Below are positions 1 to 11,563 of a stretch of DNA of 64,000 nt, piece after piece. Made by a program: the position numbers and the translations under genes. Every line of letters starts with the position of its first letter. Position 1 is the first letter of the stretch. This DNA comes from Corylus avellana (lineage: Eukaryota > Streptophyta > Magnoliopsida > Fagales > Betulaceae): the NCBI RefSeq assembly GCF_901000735.1, contig NC_081547.1, positions 21,514,838 through 21,578,837 on the forward strand, read 5' to 3'. The notes under the pieces were generated by a model, which had not been told where the DNA came from, ran no database searches, and saw only the letters and a list, made by a program, of their open reading frames with translations.

Positions 1-415
1 CAATTAACTTCTTCATTCATTTTTTTTCTTTTCTTTTCTTTTTTATTGTAAATTCATACTAATTATTAATTATTTAGTTATTGTTAAGATTTATTATTTG
101 AATAATTAAATAAATTAACTCGAATCTTAAGCACTCTAAACTCGAGTTTATATGCTTATCTTATAGTATGTATATATATTTATTACACACAATAATAAAT
201 CTTAACAATGTTCTCATTACAAAATAATAAATAATATTATACAAATAAGCGAATAACAAAAAAAAGTCATACAAGCCAATCCGAGTATATACAAATTCGG
301 CTTGTTTAATAAACGAGTATAAATTTTTGTTCAAGCTCGATTCGTTTAATAAATGAACCAATCCCGAGCCGAGTTCAAGATTGTTCATGAGCGGCTCTGT
401 TCATTTACATCCCTA
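1..415. mobile_element. hAT-like DNA transposon terminal fragment
   Basis: The right edge reads as TAGGGATGTAAATGAAC on the minus strand, followed inward by runs of the GAGCCG / GCTCATGAACA / TTGAACTCG type. This composition is common at the ends of plant hAT elements. Only one end is in the window, so neither the target duplication nor a transposase can be checked. The edge falls where homology between the 3' ends of the two FPG copies stops, so the element probably inserted into the old tail of copy A. The family assignment comes from terminal motifs only. Confidence 0.5.
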
Positions 416-531
416 CTTATCTGTCTTAGCTCTTTCATTAGTAGTTGCTTTCTCCATTTTCTTATTTTTGAACTTCATCATTATCACCATCAGCAGCAGC
501 ACCACCACCGCCAATATTATCAACAACACTA
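416..531 (-). pseudogene. Decayed remnant of FPG copy A tail coding sequence
   Basis: This stretch lines up with the part of copy B exon 10 that encodes the acidic/lysine-rich tail (about 11640-11750). In copy A it lies beyond a TAA stop (532-534) and contains further stops and small indels. It is therefore former coding sequence, now 3' UTR at most. It ends at the hAT-like edge near 415. Confidence 0.7.
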
Positions 532-3500
532 TTACTCAAATTTTCTTTTCATAGGAGGCTGTTTACCTTGACCTCCAGTGTTAGATCCCTTCTTCAGTTC
601 ATCACTTTCAATAATTTCCTCTTCCTTGTTTGCTGGTTCATCAATTTCATCATCATTGTCATCGTTCCCAGAACTTTTTCCCTTTGAAGTTCTCCTTTCA
701 GGTTCACCCACTGGTTTTGCAGATTGGTTTTCACTTAGCTTTTGCAACTCTGGTACATATGCTGTTGTCTGAGACCCAAAAATAATTCTCATCACATGAA
801 CTACAAATTAAAGCTATAACTATTAAAGGGTGCCGTTTGAGAATGACATACCCTGCCACCAGCAATGATGAAATCAATTTCCTTCCCTGCCATTACATGG
901 AATTTCATAAATATTTGTAACTCATGATTTCTATAAAACAAATAGGACAAAACGTACTCAAGAAATAAAATAAGAAAATGAACATTTATTTCTTGGTCAC
1001 AAATAAACCTAGTATCTATGATCTAACATAAAGCCTATTAGAAGAATGATATTCAACACTAGCATGTTAAAAGGTTAATATATCATTATTTGCAAAGAAA
1101 AGTCTGAATCTTTACATGAGATACTGTGTTGGACTACCTAGTTTCTCTAAATTTGGAAAAGGTAGGTGTAAGAATAGAAGTAAAGTTATAATATTATTAC
1201 ATCATAATATATCTGATATAAATTAAACACTACGCAAAGTTCATGTTTCATCCTAATCAATACCATTTAATTTCAAACATGTATACATGGACCTCAAATG
1301 AGCACATACGCTAGCATTCTAGGCTTAGAATCAAATCTTCAATCCATATGCTAAGGGGCAACCAAGACGGTGAAGTAGGGAGTTATAATCATAGATAATC
1401 CAGGTAAAAAGGAAAAGAAAAAGAAAGAAAGAAATCCCTTTCCACACTTAATTGGAGAGAGAGAGAGAGAGACATAAACAAAAAGGGGTAACATATTTGT
1501 TACCAAACACTAGTCTAAAATACAGTGACTAAGGAAATCTTCAATCACATAGCTTCGCTGTCTTCTATAGTAAGAATTTTTTATGACCCTTTATCGTGTT
1601 ATGTCATGACAGTGGCGTACCTTTTTTCGCTTTGTATTTAATGTCTAATATGTAAGTCATTTTTTGCATCGGCTTCAAATTGTAAATCTAAATAATCGAC
1701 AGTAGCTAACTCCTTTATTGAGTGAAAAGTTACACACACCCAGTGGGACTTGAACTCGCGACCTCACCCTACACCTTGAACTCATTTGAGCTAAAGCTCA
1801 TTGGTACCATTGCCCTTTAATTTATAGAACAAGGAAGCAAATTTCGCACATGAGAGAAAAACATTTACTCTTCTTCCCTTATTTTTATTGAAAGATTACT
1901 CAACAATTTTGACTCTTTTGTCAGCATGACGCTAAATAACTACAATCAAATTCAAGCCCTATTGACATGACAAGACAACAGTATTATAGGATCCAAAAAT
2001 GGAACCTTTTCACTGCTGTGCATCCCAAGAGCTTCCATAGTTTTCACAACTGAAGTCTTCAATTTTCAATTCTGCAATTTCAGTGCTACTTTCTCACGCA
2101 GTGGAATATCCATTACCTAGTATAAAAAAATGTCACTACATATATCAAACCGTAAACATAACTGCACCCAAGTACTTCATATGCAATTTCCTTTATGAAA
2201 AGAAATGAAGCAGAAAACAAAGTTATTGCATTGATTATAATCTGGATCCTTCAAGTTTGACATTAGTCTCAAGATATCATCAAACTGACTAGGAATCCAC
2301 AAGAGCAGCAGATGAGATATGATAGTAATAGAACCTAGAGGACCACTGGCTCAAAATGAATAGCACAAAACATTCAGAAGGAGAATCATGATCATAATCT
2401 TGCAGTTCAAAGTGCAAACTAATTAGTGACATCAATGAAAAACTATCTTGACCATATGAAAAAAGATCCAAGGCACATGCTAAATGTGCTAGCTTAGTTT
2501 CTAAGGTTTGATTATATTATTAGTTAATGATGAAAGAAAAGTTCTCATAATTAGAAGTAATCAATGATTTTTATTTGAAGATAACCAGACATGAAATATT
2601 ACAGAGGTATTGAATACCATCCAAACAAATTTCTGAAGTTATATATGAGATATCACAAAAGATCAGGAGTCAAACCATCAACAAAAGCCTTAGGTTTCTT
2701 TTCGCGGGAATGAAATATCCAATTTTTAGGAAACTGACTACTATCTGCCCCAACTTCAATTGCTTTCTCAATGACCTGTAAAATCAATTATTTTGTCAAA
2801 ATGATCACATATAACATAAGTATCTTACAATTAACTTTCTAGGCCTTTTGCCCCATCAAAAATGAAATAACCACTCGAGGAAACCAACTGCATTCAGCAT
2901 CAACTCTAACTGCATATTGAATAACCTACACGTATTGTCCTCTATATATTCCATGAAGAATGCATGCTCCACAAAACAAAGGTTTTTAAATTGCACGAAA
3001 ATACGATCACCCACCTCTTTTATGCACTTGCCTAAGTTTGCACAGTTTTTCTTGGACAGCCTGTTAGCAATATGCAGTGGATGAATTCTTGCCTGTGAGG
3101 AATTAAATTAGTCATTGAAGTCCAAAAATTGAATTGTAGAGGAGAGTATTCATTTAATATTTTTGAAACTTCATCTACAATTGATTATACATTTCTGAGA
3201 GTATTCATATTGGGATAGCAAACATAGCCAAAAGCAAACATAGCCAAGCGCAGCCATCCCAGTCAATTTTCCCTTCATCAAGGTTGAAGAAAAATTTCCA
3301 GAATCACCCCTTGTTGAAGAGGATGTTGCCGAATGCTCCTTCAGAACCTCCACATAACACCTATACCCAACCACCTCTTCCGGCAGTTTCAAGGCTTGCA
3401 ACAACACCCTACCAAACGATGCGAAAAATGGCCACCTCTTTGAATCCCAACTGGCTGAGGTCTACTCCCACCATTGTGACTCTCATGGAGAAGATACAGC

Positions 3501-6500
3501 ACTGAGTGCAACTCAAGGGAGAAGGAACTCCACCCCTTTCCACCTCTTCCTTCTGGCACAACGATAAAGCCCTTCCAACCACCCCCACCGTACTCTGCCA
3601 CAGCCAGATAATACCCATGCTTATTAGAGCGTAATCCTCGCCTGTGACCCCAACTTTGGAGGTTCCTGTGAAGTCCTTCATCCCCTCCTCTTGAATCATG
3701 GCCTCCACGGTGGATACCATCCAAGCAACACTAACTTTACCCAAATGAATAGAACAAACAATACCCTGACTCCTGTCAAGAATTCGTAACACTGTAGACC
3801 CACCCTCCACCACAAGCTCAAAAGCTTTAGATTCAATAAAGCATCACATCGAATTCCCCATAGGACTAACAACAATCATTAATAACCAACTAGAACCACG
3901 GTTTATGCCGACAAAGCACAACAACTGAGATGACTGACTTAATGCGCCTACACACACCATTGAGAAGCCTCTACTTTCAAGTTTTGGACTACCTTACTGC
4001 TCAAATATTTTTCTTGATCTGTCAGAATTTATCTTTTATCAGACCTGTGCAGGATTGGGATGTGGACTTGGTGACTGCGTTTTTTGATTTGTTGTTGAGT
4101 TCCAAACTAAAGTCACCAACTTTGAAGCAAAACTCTTTAATGAAAATAAAATTTAATTGATGTTAGATATATAGGGCAGACTAACTTGGTATAGCACTTC
4201 ATCTGCAATCCAGTTTCCAATGCCTGCAATAAAGCTCTGCAAAGATTTACACAGTAAGAAAAATTAATAAGCATACACAATGAAGTAATGATCATTTGAA
4301 AAAAAAACTCTTGCATGTGGAATGGAACAAGATAAGTCCTTCTAATTTTCGCAACTTCACTGCATAGTTTGTATACAAGGATCTCAAGATCATCAAGGCA
4401 AAATAATTGAGATATTTCTAATGCACTCAGATATGACAAAAAATAAATAAAGACCCTGAAAAAAAATTACAAAAGTAAACTAACAAAGAATCATTTTATG
4501 GCTACTTCCCTTGCTTATGGATTTAAGACTCTCGTCTCTCATTGACTTCTTCTTTTATTCTTTTTATTATGATTATTTCTCATGGATTTCGAAGACTCCT
4601 TGCACAACTACTTATTTCTTTCAAATTGAACCCTTTCAATGACTAATTGATTTGACGGTAGTTCAATTAGGATACTTTTACGTGCTAATATTTCAGCTTA
4701 TGCCCCTCAGATAGAGCCTCCCCAAATTTTGCCCAAAGCTGGTAGACTGGTAGTATTTCATTTTTCCACCATGAAAGTAGGTGTCTGCATCTCAACTCAA
4801 CAAAGACTGAAACCAGTTAGAAAACAACATTGCTTGTCTCATTTTGTACTGATTGACCACCATTGCACACAATTAAAATAAAAAGCTTTCTTCTACTTGA
4901 TCTTCTACTTTGTCCTTGAATAAATCTACAAAATCCAGAATATACTGTTGTTTTATGAAGCTTATCAACTATGATTGGCTTACCTACACCATTTTAAAGT
5001 CATCATTGAAATTGAGTCTTAGAAGTGCAAGGAGGTTCAACATAGAGAATGCTCTCACCACCTTGCAAGGCATGTTTGGAAATATGGACCGGTTAAACAT
5101 AAAGATCCAAAAAAGTGATGAACATAGCTCCAAGTGCCAAGCTCACCAAGAACATCCCATTGGAATATAAAAAGCAAACACCAAAGTATGAATGCTGATC
5201 CACAAAGTGATGACTTCAAATAAAGAATGTAAAAAGATTCTGGAAACAAGCAATTTGGGGGAAAACTTTTAAGTCTTAGATCACTTTAAAACTAACTATT
5301 CTGTGGCCATTCTCTAAGTTATCAGAACCTAGAATCTATGCCATGTTTCAAATATTGGAGAGCCACAGGAAATACACAGCACAAGCAACATCAAGTACAT
5401 AACAGATTCTTCCATTCTAACCAGTTTGATCCATCAAGCATAAAAGGGAATCAAATAATTAAGTTATGCATATCTGGCTATAGCAGTATATGCTATATAC
5501 ACACGTGGTCTTCCAATTGTAGTCACGAATCCTTAATTCTAAACCATCTTTCTCACCATCCATATGAGCGCTCTCAGTCACCTCACATAAGTCATAACAC
5601 ACTATGCAAGCATTAAACTTCGCCAAAATTCTAGTAGTATGTGCCAATGTGTCCAAAAATGTAATTCAGCACGAAATATTGCTCAAATTTCACATCATAT
5701 ACAGATAATTTTATAGATGAAAATAGTTTTGCATACATCTAACTATATTTGGGGAAAATAGAAGAGAACACATTGCTAAATACCTAAATATGATGTTCCC
5801 AAGCAAGCATGATACAGAAATTGCATCAATTTATTTAATAACCATTATGCAGAGATTACTTAGCAGTATTATCTTAGCAACAGCAAGGGAAGCGAGCATA
5901 AAAGCTTTAACCTGATCAAGTAATAAAGCCTTAATTGTAAATTGTTTCCTCTTCTTGCTCAAGGATTCAATAAATTCATCAAGTCTCATAGGCTCCAATA
6001 GTGGGTCAGGTCCAAGCCCAGATATGGGGGGTACTGCAGCTGGCTGCATTAACAAACCATTGGAAATATAAAATGCCTGCTAAGTATAATAATAAAAATA
6101 CAAAAACACCTTGGGAAATTTCAAGCACATTAGCAAGTGATATTATGATACATCTTGGAGTAAGCGGACTTTAGCAAATCGCCTCTTGTCAGCGAAAGAC
6201 AGCTCCAAACCATCATCGAGCTGCACAAGAACGTTCAATGAGAATTTACAATCCTAATTAAGTATTCAAATAGATCCTAAAAGATCCTAAAGTGATAAAA
6301 GTGCCTTCTTATCACTGTTTTTTTTCTTTTCTTTTCTTTTTTCTTTTTTTGATAAGTAATTTAATCTCATTGTGAAGTGCAGAGGGGCCTTCTCATCACT
6401 TTTAGGTGTATGATATGTAAATATCAAATCAAATTAAAAGCCCAAAAAAAAAAAAAAAAAGGCATTCCATAAATTATTACAAAATGGAGTGTAAATGCCA

Positions 6501-9500
6501 TATGTGGGAATACAACAATGCAAAGGCCTGCCCACTCCAATACTAAGAACAAGGAGAATACAACCAGAAAGAACAAATATAATTATCTGCTCCATGAGAC
6601 CTTTTGCATCTTAGCTAATTACATTGAGGTCCAGAGATCATTTACAACTAACCAATAAGGGACTTTTGAAACTTCACCATTTAAAAAAAGATGTAACAAG
6701 ATTAATGAAAAACTTGAGAATAGATGAATATGCATTAAATATGTGAGTCCTTAATTTTTTATTTTTTATTTTTTTGAAAAAAGACAGTCTAGCTGGCATT
6801 AAAACAACAAACTTGTACATAAATGACCTGAACCACACTAGATCCCACGTAGAGTACAATAATTCTAAAATTGCAAGGATTATGATCCCGTATCATTAAT
6901 TTATAAGTAAAACATGAGGATACAAGCGTAAACATTCCTATCCATGGAAGGAGCAAAATTCTTACTTCTATAAAATACTTTGAGTATTTGGAAGGCCATT
7001 CATCAGTGACATTAACAGCAGACCTGTGCAAACACTCTGTTATTACATTTAACAATTGTAAATCATCATCTTGGCAGAACTAATAAATTGGGACACAATA
7101 GGCGTGTTCCACTTATAGACTAAGTTTAATGCTCCTGAGAAACTCTCGTAACTCATTAAATCACATAATAACCTGTTTCACTTTTATACTTCACAAAATC
7201 AGTAGATCTTTCCTTGATCACACGAGAGTTTCCTTTCTTTTTTTGTTTTCCATTTCAGGCTTACATAGGAAGAAGTACAATGGATTTGGTACGCATGCTT
7301 CGCTATTATTTGCCATAGAAGTTTCTCTAGTTACTTAAAAGAACTTTTCCATTAAAAGCCAGTAGTATTACAAACCCACCCCAAGAAAATATTTCAAAAG
7401 AAAGATTTCTGCTTCAGCCCTGAAAAGTCGAAGGTTTAGCCTCACTTATGATTAGCACTTTGTTCCATATATGTAGTGTTTCCCAATTTAATGATTTAAT
7501 TGCCCTATTGTTTTACTTCTAATCAATTGTATTGAATAATTCTTGGATATCTTTTGTGATTCAAGAATATACTTGATGATTTAAGATTATTCAATGCAAT
7601 TGATTGCTTGGTTTTCTTCGTTAAAAATTGGATTTCCCCTATGATTTATTCTCTGGATACAATTGATGTTTTGATAAAAATTGGATATTTTCTTGTGATT
7701 TACGGATACAGTTAATGATTTAATTAAATATTGAATTTCTTTTGTGATTTGGGTTATGAATGGATACATGAGAAGTTTTGATTAATTATTTGAAGCAATA
7801 GTAAAACAAACCTAAGATTTACATGTGAGAACTTTGGGAAAGATTATAGATCATAGAACTATTTTCCTATGAATTTGTGAGTGCGAATTCCGAAACCCTA
7901 GTGCTTCGTCATTAGATTACAGTTACTTTAAATTGCTTTTGCTTTTGATTTTTCATTCAAACTATAATCTCTAAAAAATTTGGAATTAGGTTAGGGTTCA
8001 ATTGATTTAGATATAAATTTGTTTTCAAGAATACAATTCTCTATGGGATTGACCTCTCACTTGCAATCCATTAACTACAATCGATTCGTGCACTTGCGAG
8101 TTAATATAATTTGTACAACAAGTTTTTGGCGACTCTAAAAATGTCACCAAAATTTAGTATTATTTTGAACATGATACTTTACAAACACTAGATTTACAAG
8201 ATGGAATTTGGCATCTAAGAGACGCATGACCAGCTCTCTACACATATAACAAGCTGAAGTTTAAAAATACAAATATACAGCTATGTAGCCCCACATACAT
8301 ACAATTACACGATTTCTCCTTTATGGAGAAACATTGGAAAAGCCAGGGTCCTTTTCTTTCTAAAAAAAATGTACATAAATAATAAAAAATGCTATCAACT
8401 AATTTTTTTATATTCTACATGAAATCCCTTATTCCTTTTAGTCTATTTAAATAAGTCACTAAGGTCAAAGTTAAAATAGTATAGTTTTATTCACCCAAAA
8501 AAAAGTTAAAAATAATATAGTATGACAACCATGCCATGAAGAGTTCCAATAATAAGAAATTAATGGAACTATTGCATTATATGCCTTAAATGGGGTCAAT
8601 GAAAAACATCTAAGAATACTAACTAGAACAGTTTCTATATCTTAATGTTATCAGAAAAATTGAGTACAATGCATTCCAACCATGCCTCACCTCTTGTATT
8701 TTGTAACTGCAACACCCTTAATATATATAGAACCCGCCATGCCTGAAATACATAAGACCACACAGATCATGGACCTCACAATTCAATTACATGATCATAT
8801 TTGTATAATCAAGGGAAACTTAGAGAAACAGGAACACGTGTAAGAATTTAATGACCCACATGACATGGCACATATGAAAAACTGTTAAGACTCATAATGT
8901 TATAACGTTATCTAATCCTAATTCTATTAAACTGTTGGTCCATTAAGAGAAGTAGTTTCCCATTGGAATCCTACTTTGATGGGAAGTGGAGTTATAGTTG
9001 ACTAAGAAAACCAGTCTTCTCTCTAGCCTATAAATATATACATCATCCATCAGTTTAGTGTAACATTTTTTTTATTACGAGGAACCCCTCCAAAGCAGGG
9101 TCACTTCGTGTACTTACCCTTGTTGGATAAACCTCGAACCCATGTAAAGCGCTCCCTCTACACGGATTGGGTAATACTTCGGCTTCATCAATGGGCTGGC
9201 CCCAAGAAATTGTTTGCACCCAAGGAGATTCAAACCTTAGACATGATGGAAAGACCACCAAGACCAAAGCCCTTACCACTTGAGCCAACCTCTTGGGGTT
9301 AGTTTAGTGTAACTTAAGAGGGTCAAGTAAGAGAAACCCGTTTTCTGGTGTTTATGCTTTCAAATCAAGATTTCAAGAAGGCTTTTGTTGTAGCTTGCAT
9401 GGAAAAGTTAGAGAGAAGTGGAGCCACATTACATTCACGTAGCCTCACATACTTTATTATATAGGCTGAAAAATATTACAATGACTAAAATACACATGTA

Positions 9501-10660
9501 CTCTAAACCCTAACAAACTTTGTAACACTTCCCCTCAAGCTAGAGCATATATATCATGTAAACCTAGCAAGGAATGCCCTCACTATTGCTAGCGGTCAGG
9601 AGGACGTGCTCGAAGCGCGGTAGTTTGGAAGATGATCCCTCTATGTTCTATGTGGTGTATATGGATTGAAAGAAATGCTAGATGTTTTGAGGACTCTACT
9701 AGGACTATAGAGGAATTGATTCATCTTTTCTTCTTTACTCTTTACTCTTGGGCGGCCGCTTGGCTAGCTCCTTTAGTAATTAGTTTTTCTGACTTCCTCT
9801 TTCATTTCTCTCCCTCTTAGGCGGGGTTGCGCCCCTCTGCGCTTTTGATATAACATTATTACTTATCAAAAAAAAAAAGGAATGCCCTCACTAGTTTGGT
9901 GAGGCTGTAAAGAATGCTCTCACAAGTTGCTATTTAGTTACAATCGAATCCAACAAATAATTGTAATTGCACTCTACTTTATATTTTTATTAAAGCAATA
10001 AATCCATCAGACAATTCTTATTCTTGACTTTTAATTCCTCCATGAAATATTCCATAGTTAAATTAAAGACCTCATAAACTGTCACTTTTAAATTCACTCC
10101 ATCTTATCCTTGAGTACCCAATTTAATTTAATCACATAATTATTCAAATTCTTGTGAAATCTCATTTCACCATGGATTCTGGTATCTTCTTTAATCAGTT
10201 TATTGTGAAAATCATGATACTTAAGAGCTTGAAATTTGTAGAATGTTATGTAGATCTATTTACCATCTGAGCTAAAATAAACCAAAGTATCGTATCAGAC
10301 TTAAGTGGTTATGATTCTCTCAAAAAGCAAAAACCACGCTTTTCAATGCAACACAAACCAAACACGCCCTGTGGACTGAAAAACGAAGTTCTTCTATGTG
10401 ATTATTTTAGGGTTTCTGAAGAGCACTGTACCGAATTGGAAGGAAGGGAAGGGAGGGGAATCGAGCTGGAGCCATAGGTTCCTGCCCCTGCGGTGGGCTG
10501 AAATTACGGTCTTGCCCAAGAGAGCTGCCTCGAAGTCCGAGGGCGATACTCCGTCGATCACTTTGGAGTCGTTTGCTATCACCGCCTTCTTTATCTTCTT
10601 CCCCAAGCAGTGCTCCTCCACGGCCCGTCTCGCCACCTCCACCTCCGGAAGCTCCGGCAT
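532..10660 (-). CDS. FPG1: Formamidopyrimidine-DNA glycosylase, tandem copy A (truncated tail)
   Basis: This is a bifunctional base-excision-repair glycosylase/AP lyase of the Fpg/Nei family, which acts on oxidised purines in DNA. Ten exons on the minus strand: 10432-10660, 8691-8742, 6966-7023, 6152-6220, 5912-6043, 4186-4236, 3015-3092, 2676-2775, 852-886, 532-768. All junctions are GT-AG and the reading frame stays open for 346 residues. The N-terminal MPELPEVE supplies the catalytic Pro2/Glu3. A KRRF motif is in exon 4, the helix-two-turn-helix core GIGNWIADEVLYQARIHP spans exons 6-7, and GGRTTAYVPEL spans exons 9-10. That last motif is the zincless finger typical of plant FPG, which has no Cys4 zinc finger. 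Compared with copy B, residue 60 is Arg instead of Lys, exon 5 has two extra residues (KKRKQFT), and a TAA after KRKFE removes about 53 tail residues. The start is fixed because processed Pro2 must follow Met. Whether this copy is still catalytically normal is unknown. Confidence 0.88.
1720..1815 (-). mobile_element. tRNA-derived SINE remnant (intron 8, copy A)
   Basis: On the minus strand the segment has an A-box-like run (GCTCAAATGAG) and a B-box-like GCGAGTTCAAGTCCC, as in a tRNA-derived SINE. A fuller relative sits at the matching place in copy B (13257-13390), so it was probably present before the FPG duplication. No clean target duplication was seen. Confidence 0.5.
3280..3960 (-). mobile_element. 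LINE ORF1 fragment (intron 6, copy A)
   Basis: The minus strand reads VEGGSTVLRI, SIHLGKVSVAWMVSTVEA and KVGVTGEDYALI, then RGGVPSPLSC, with at least one frameshift. The same protein is recognisable, decayed and on the opposite strand, in the large LINE at 15060-18470. I read it as the nucleic-acid-binding ORF1 of an L1-type plant LINE. No reverse transcriptase remains here. Confidence 0.65.
7435..8130. mobile_element. Probable LTR-retrotransposon fragment (intron 2, copy A)
   Basis: About 700 bp present in intron 2 of copy A but missing from copy B, where flanking homology joins directly near 22645. The right end has the run CGATTCGTGCACTTGCGAG followed by CAAGTTTTTGGCG. This is the usual junction of a Ty3/gypsy-type LTR with its primer-binding region. 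Degenerate repeats of roughly 50-60 bp, built on GATTTA..AAATTGGATTTC..TTTTGTGATT, fill 7490-7760. No coding domain remains. Confidence 0.5.
8883..9527 (-). mobile_element. Copia-type LTR (intron 1, copy A)
   Basis: Read on the minus strand, a polypurine stretch GCTTGAGGGGAAGTG (9528-9541) is followed at once by TGTTACAAAG..., and the block ends ...GTCTTAACA. TGTTA/TAACA ends after a GAGGGGAAGTG tract are the normal arrangement of a Copia 3' LTR. The LTR contains a plausible TATA (CTATAAATATA on the plus strand near 9027). It is split by a SINE (9065-9300). Internal sequence seems to continue to about 10300, but no second LTR was found. Copy B lacks the insertion. Confidence 0.65.
9052..9313 (-). 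mobile_element. tRNA-derived SINE with 13-bp target duplication
   Basis: AGTTTAGTGTAAC occurs at 9052-9064 and again at 9301-9313. Between them, on the minus strand, lies a body with A box TGGCTCAAGTGG (9276-9287), B box GGTTTGAATCTCC (9224-9236) and a terminal A-rich tail seen as T's near 9065. These are the full hallmarks of a Pol III SINE. It is inserted in the Copia LTR, so it is younger than the LTR. Confidence 0.9.
9569..9893 (+). mobile_element. 5'-truncated L1-type LINE with 17-bp target duplication
   Basis: AAGGAATGCCCTCACTA is at 9569-9585 and again at 9877-9893. The insert (9586-9876) encodes the end of a LINE ORF2: VWKMIPLCSMWCIWIERNAR, then CFEDSTRTIEELIH. After a stop it runs into an A-rich 3' end after TTACTTATC, as in related plant L1 elements. 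The 5' end is truncated as expected for target-primed reverse transcription. It is inserted in the internal part of the Copia element. Confidence 0.9.
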
Positions 10661-11563
10661 TCTACTCCGTCGCACAGACTGCTATGGAGCTTTCGCGCGC
10701 TTATTCAGACTCAAGAGTGAGAGTGGCGCGGGCGTTTTGTGAATTTTTATTTGTGGCCCTTAAAATACTTCTGCTCGCATGAATTTTCTTAATTCGAGAT
10801 TAAGAAAATATTTGTCTTTATCCAATTATCCGTATTTATTATTTTTTATTTATTATCTATCGTGATTTAAAGATTAATAAATATTAACATATAACATTGA
10901 TTCTTTAAAAAAAAATCTATACAATAAAACATTTTAAAATAATAATTCATATTTGAAATTCTTATATAATAAAATACCTTAATAATTAATTAATTATTAT
11001 TTTTAATTAAATGTTCTTATATGTCATTAAAAATTATTTTGGGCTTTCTAAGTGAAGAACCAGATTGAACCTGCACTCTTCAATAAGTAAAGGTTTAATC
11101 TTCAGGGTAGTTGCATTTGAAAAAACACTGGCAGTTCTCATCGTTGAAGGCTCTCATATGCAACTCCTAGCAAGTAGGTGCCACTATAGTCACGGCGGTA
11201 GGATAGCCAATATTGGTCTTTCCAGCCTACCTTTTTGCTTAGAAAAAAATATCCTCAGGGTATGGACCTACTATCTGGATACATTCGATGCATGGGGACA
11301 TTCCCTCCGCTCTACTTTCTCCAATACATACTTGTAAAAGAACATATGTTGTATGAAGTAATGCCATGCTTCCATGTACCATATAGAAGTCCTGTGCATC
11401 CATGATAGAAGTTATGTGCATGACAAAAAGGTTAGGATTGACCAGTTCCATGAAAAAAATAGGTCAGCCTACTGACAACAGTTACAAACAAAATATTCTG
11501 GTCCTTCAGTTCTTCCACAACATGCACTGGGGATGACAACCTTCTCAATATCTTGTTACCTAC
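10661..11563. other. Spacer between the two FPG copies
   Basis: About 900 bp that must hold the promoter of copy A (upstream of 10660) and the 3' UTR of copy B (below 11564). The stretch 10780-11040 is very AT-rich. I see no convincing gene. Short ORFs at 11065-11451 have no recognisable motif. No clear TATA box could be chosen. Confidence 0.5.

Noticed and set aside
9055..9300. Functional tRNA gene
   Set aside because: A and B boxes are present, but the segment is about 236 bp with a tail and target duplication, so it is a SINE.
10398..10742. Plus-strand frame opposite FPG exon 1 (and the equivalents at 23385-23804)
   Set aside because: Shadow of the GC-rich FPG first exon; present only because that exon lacks stops on both strands.
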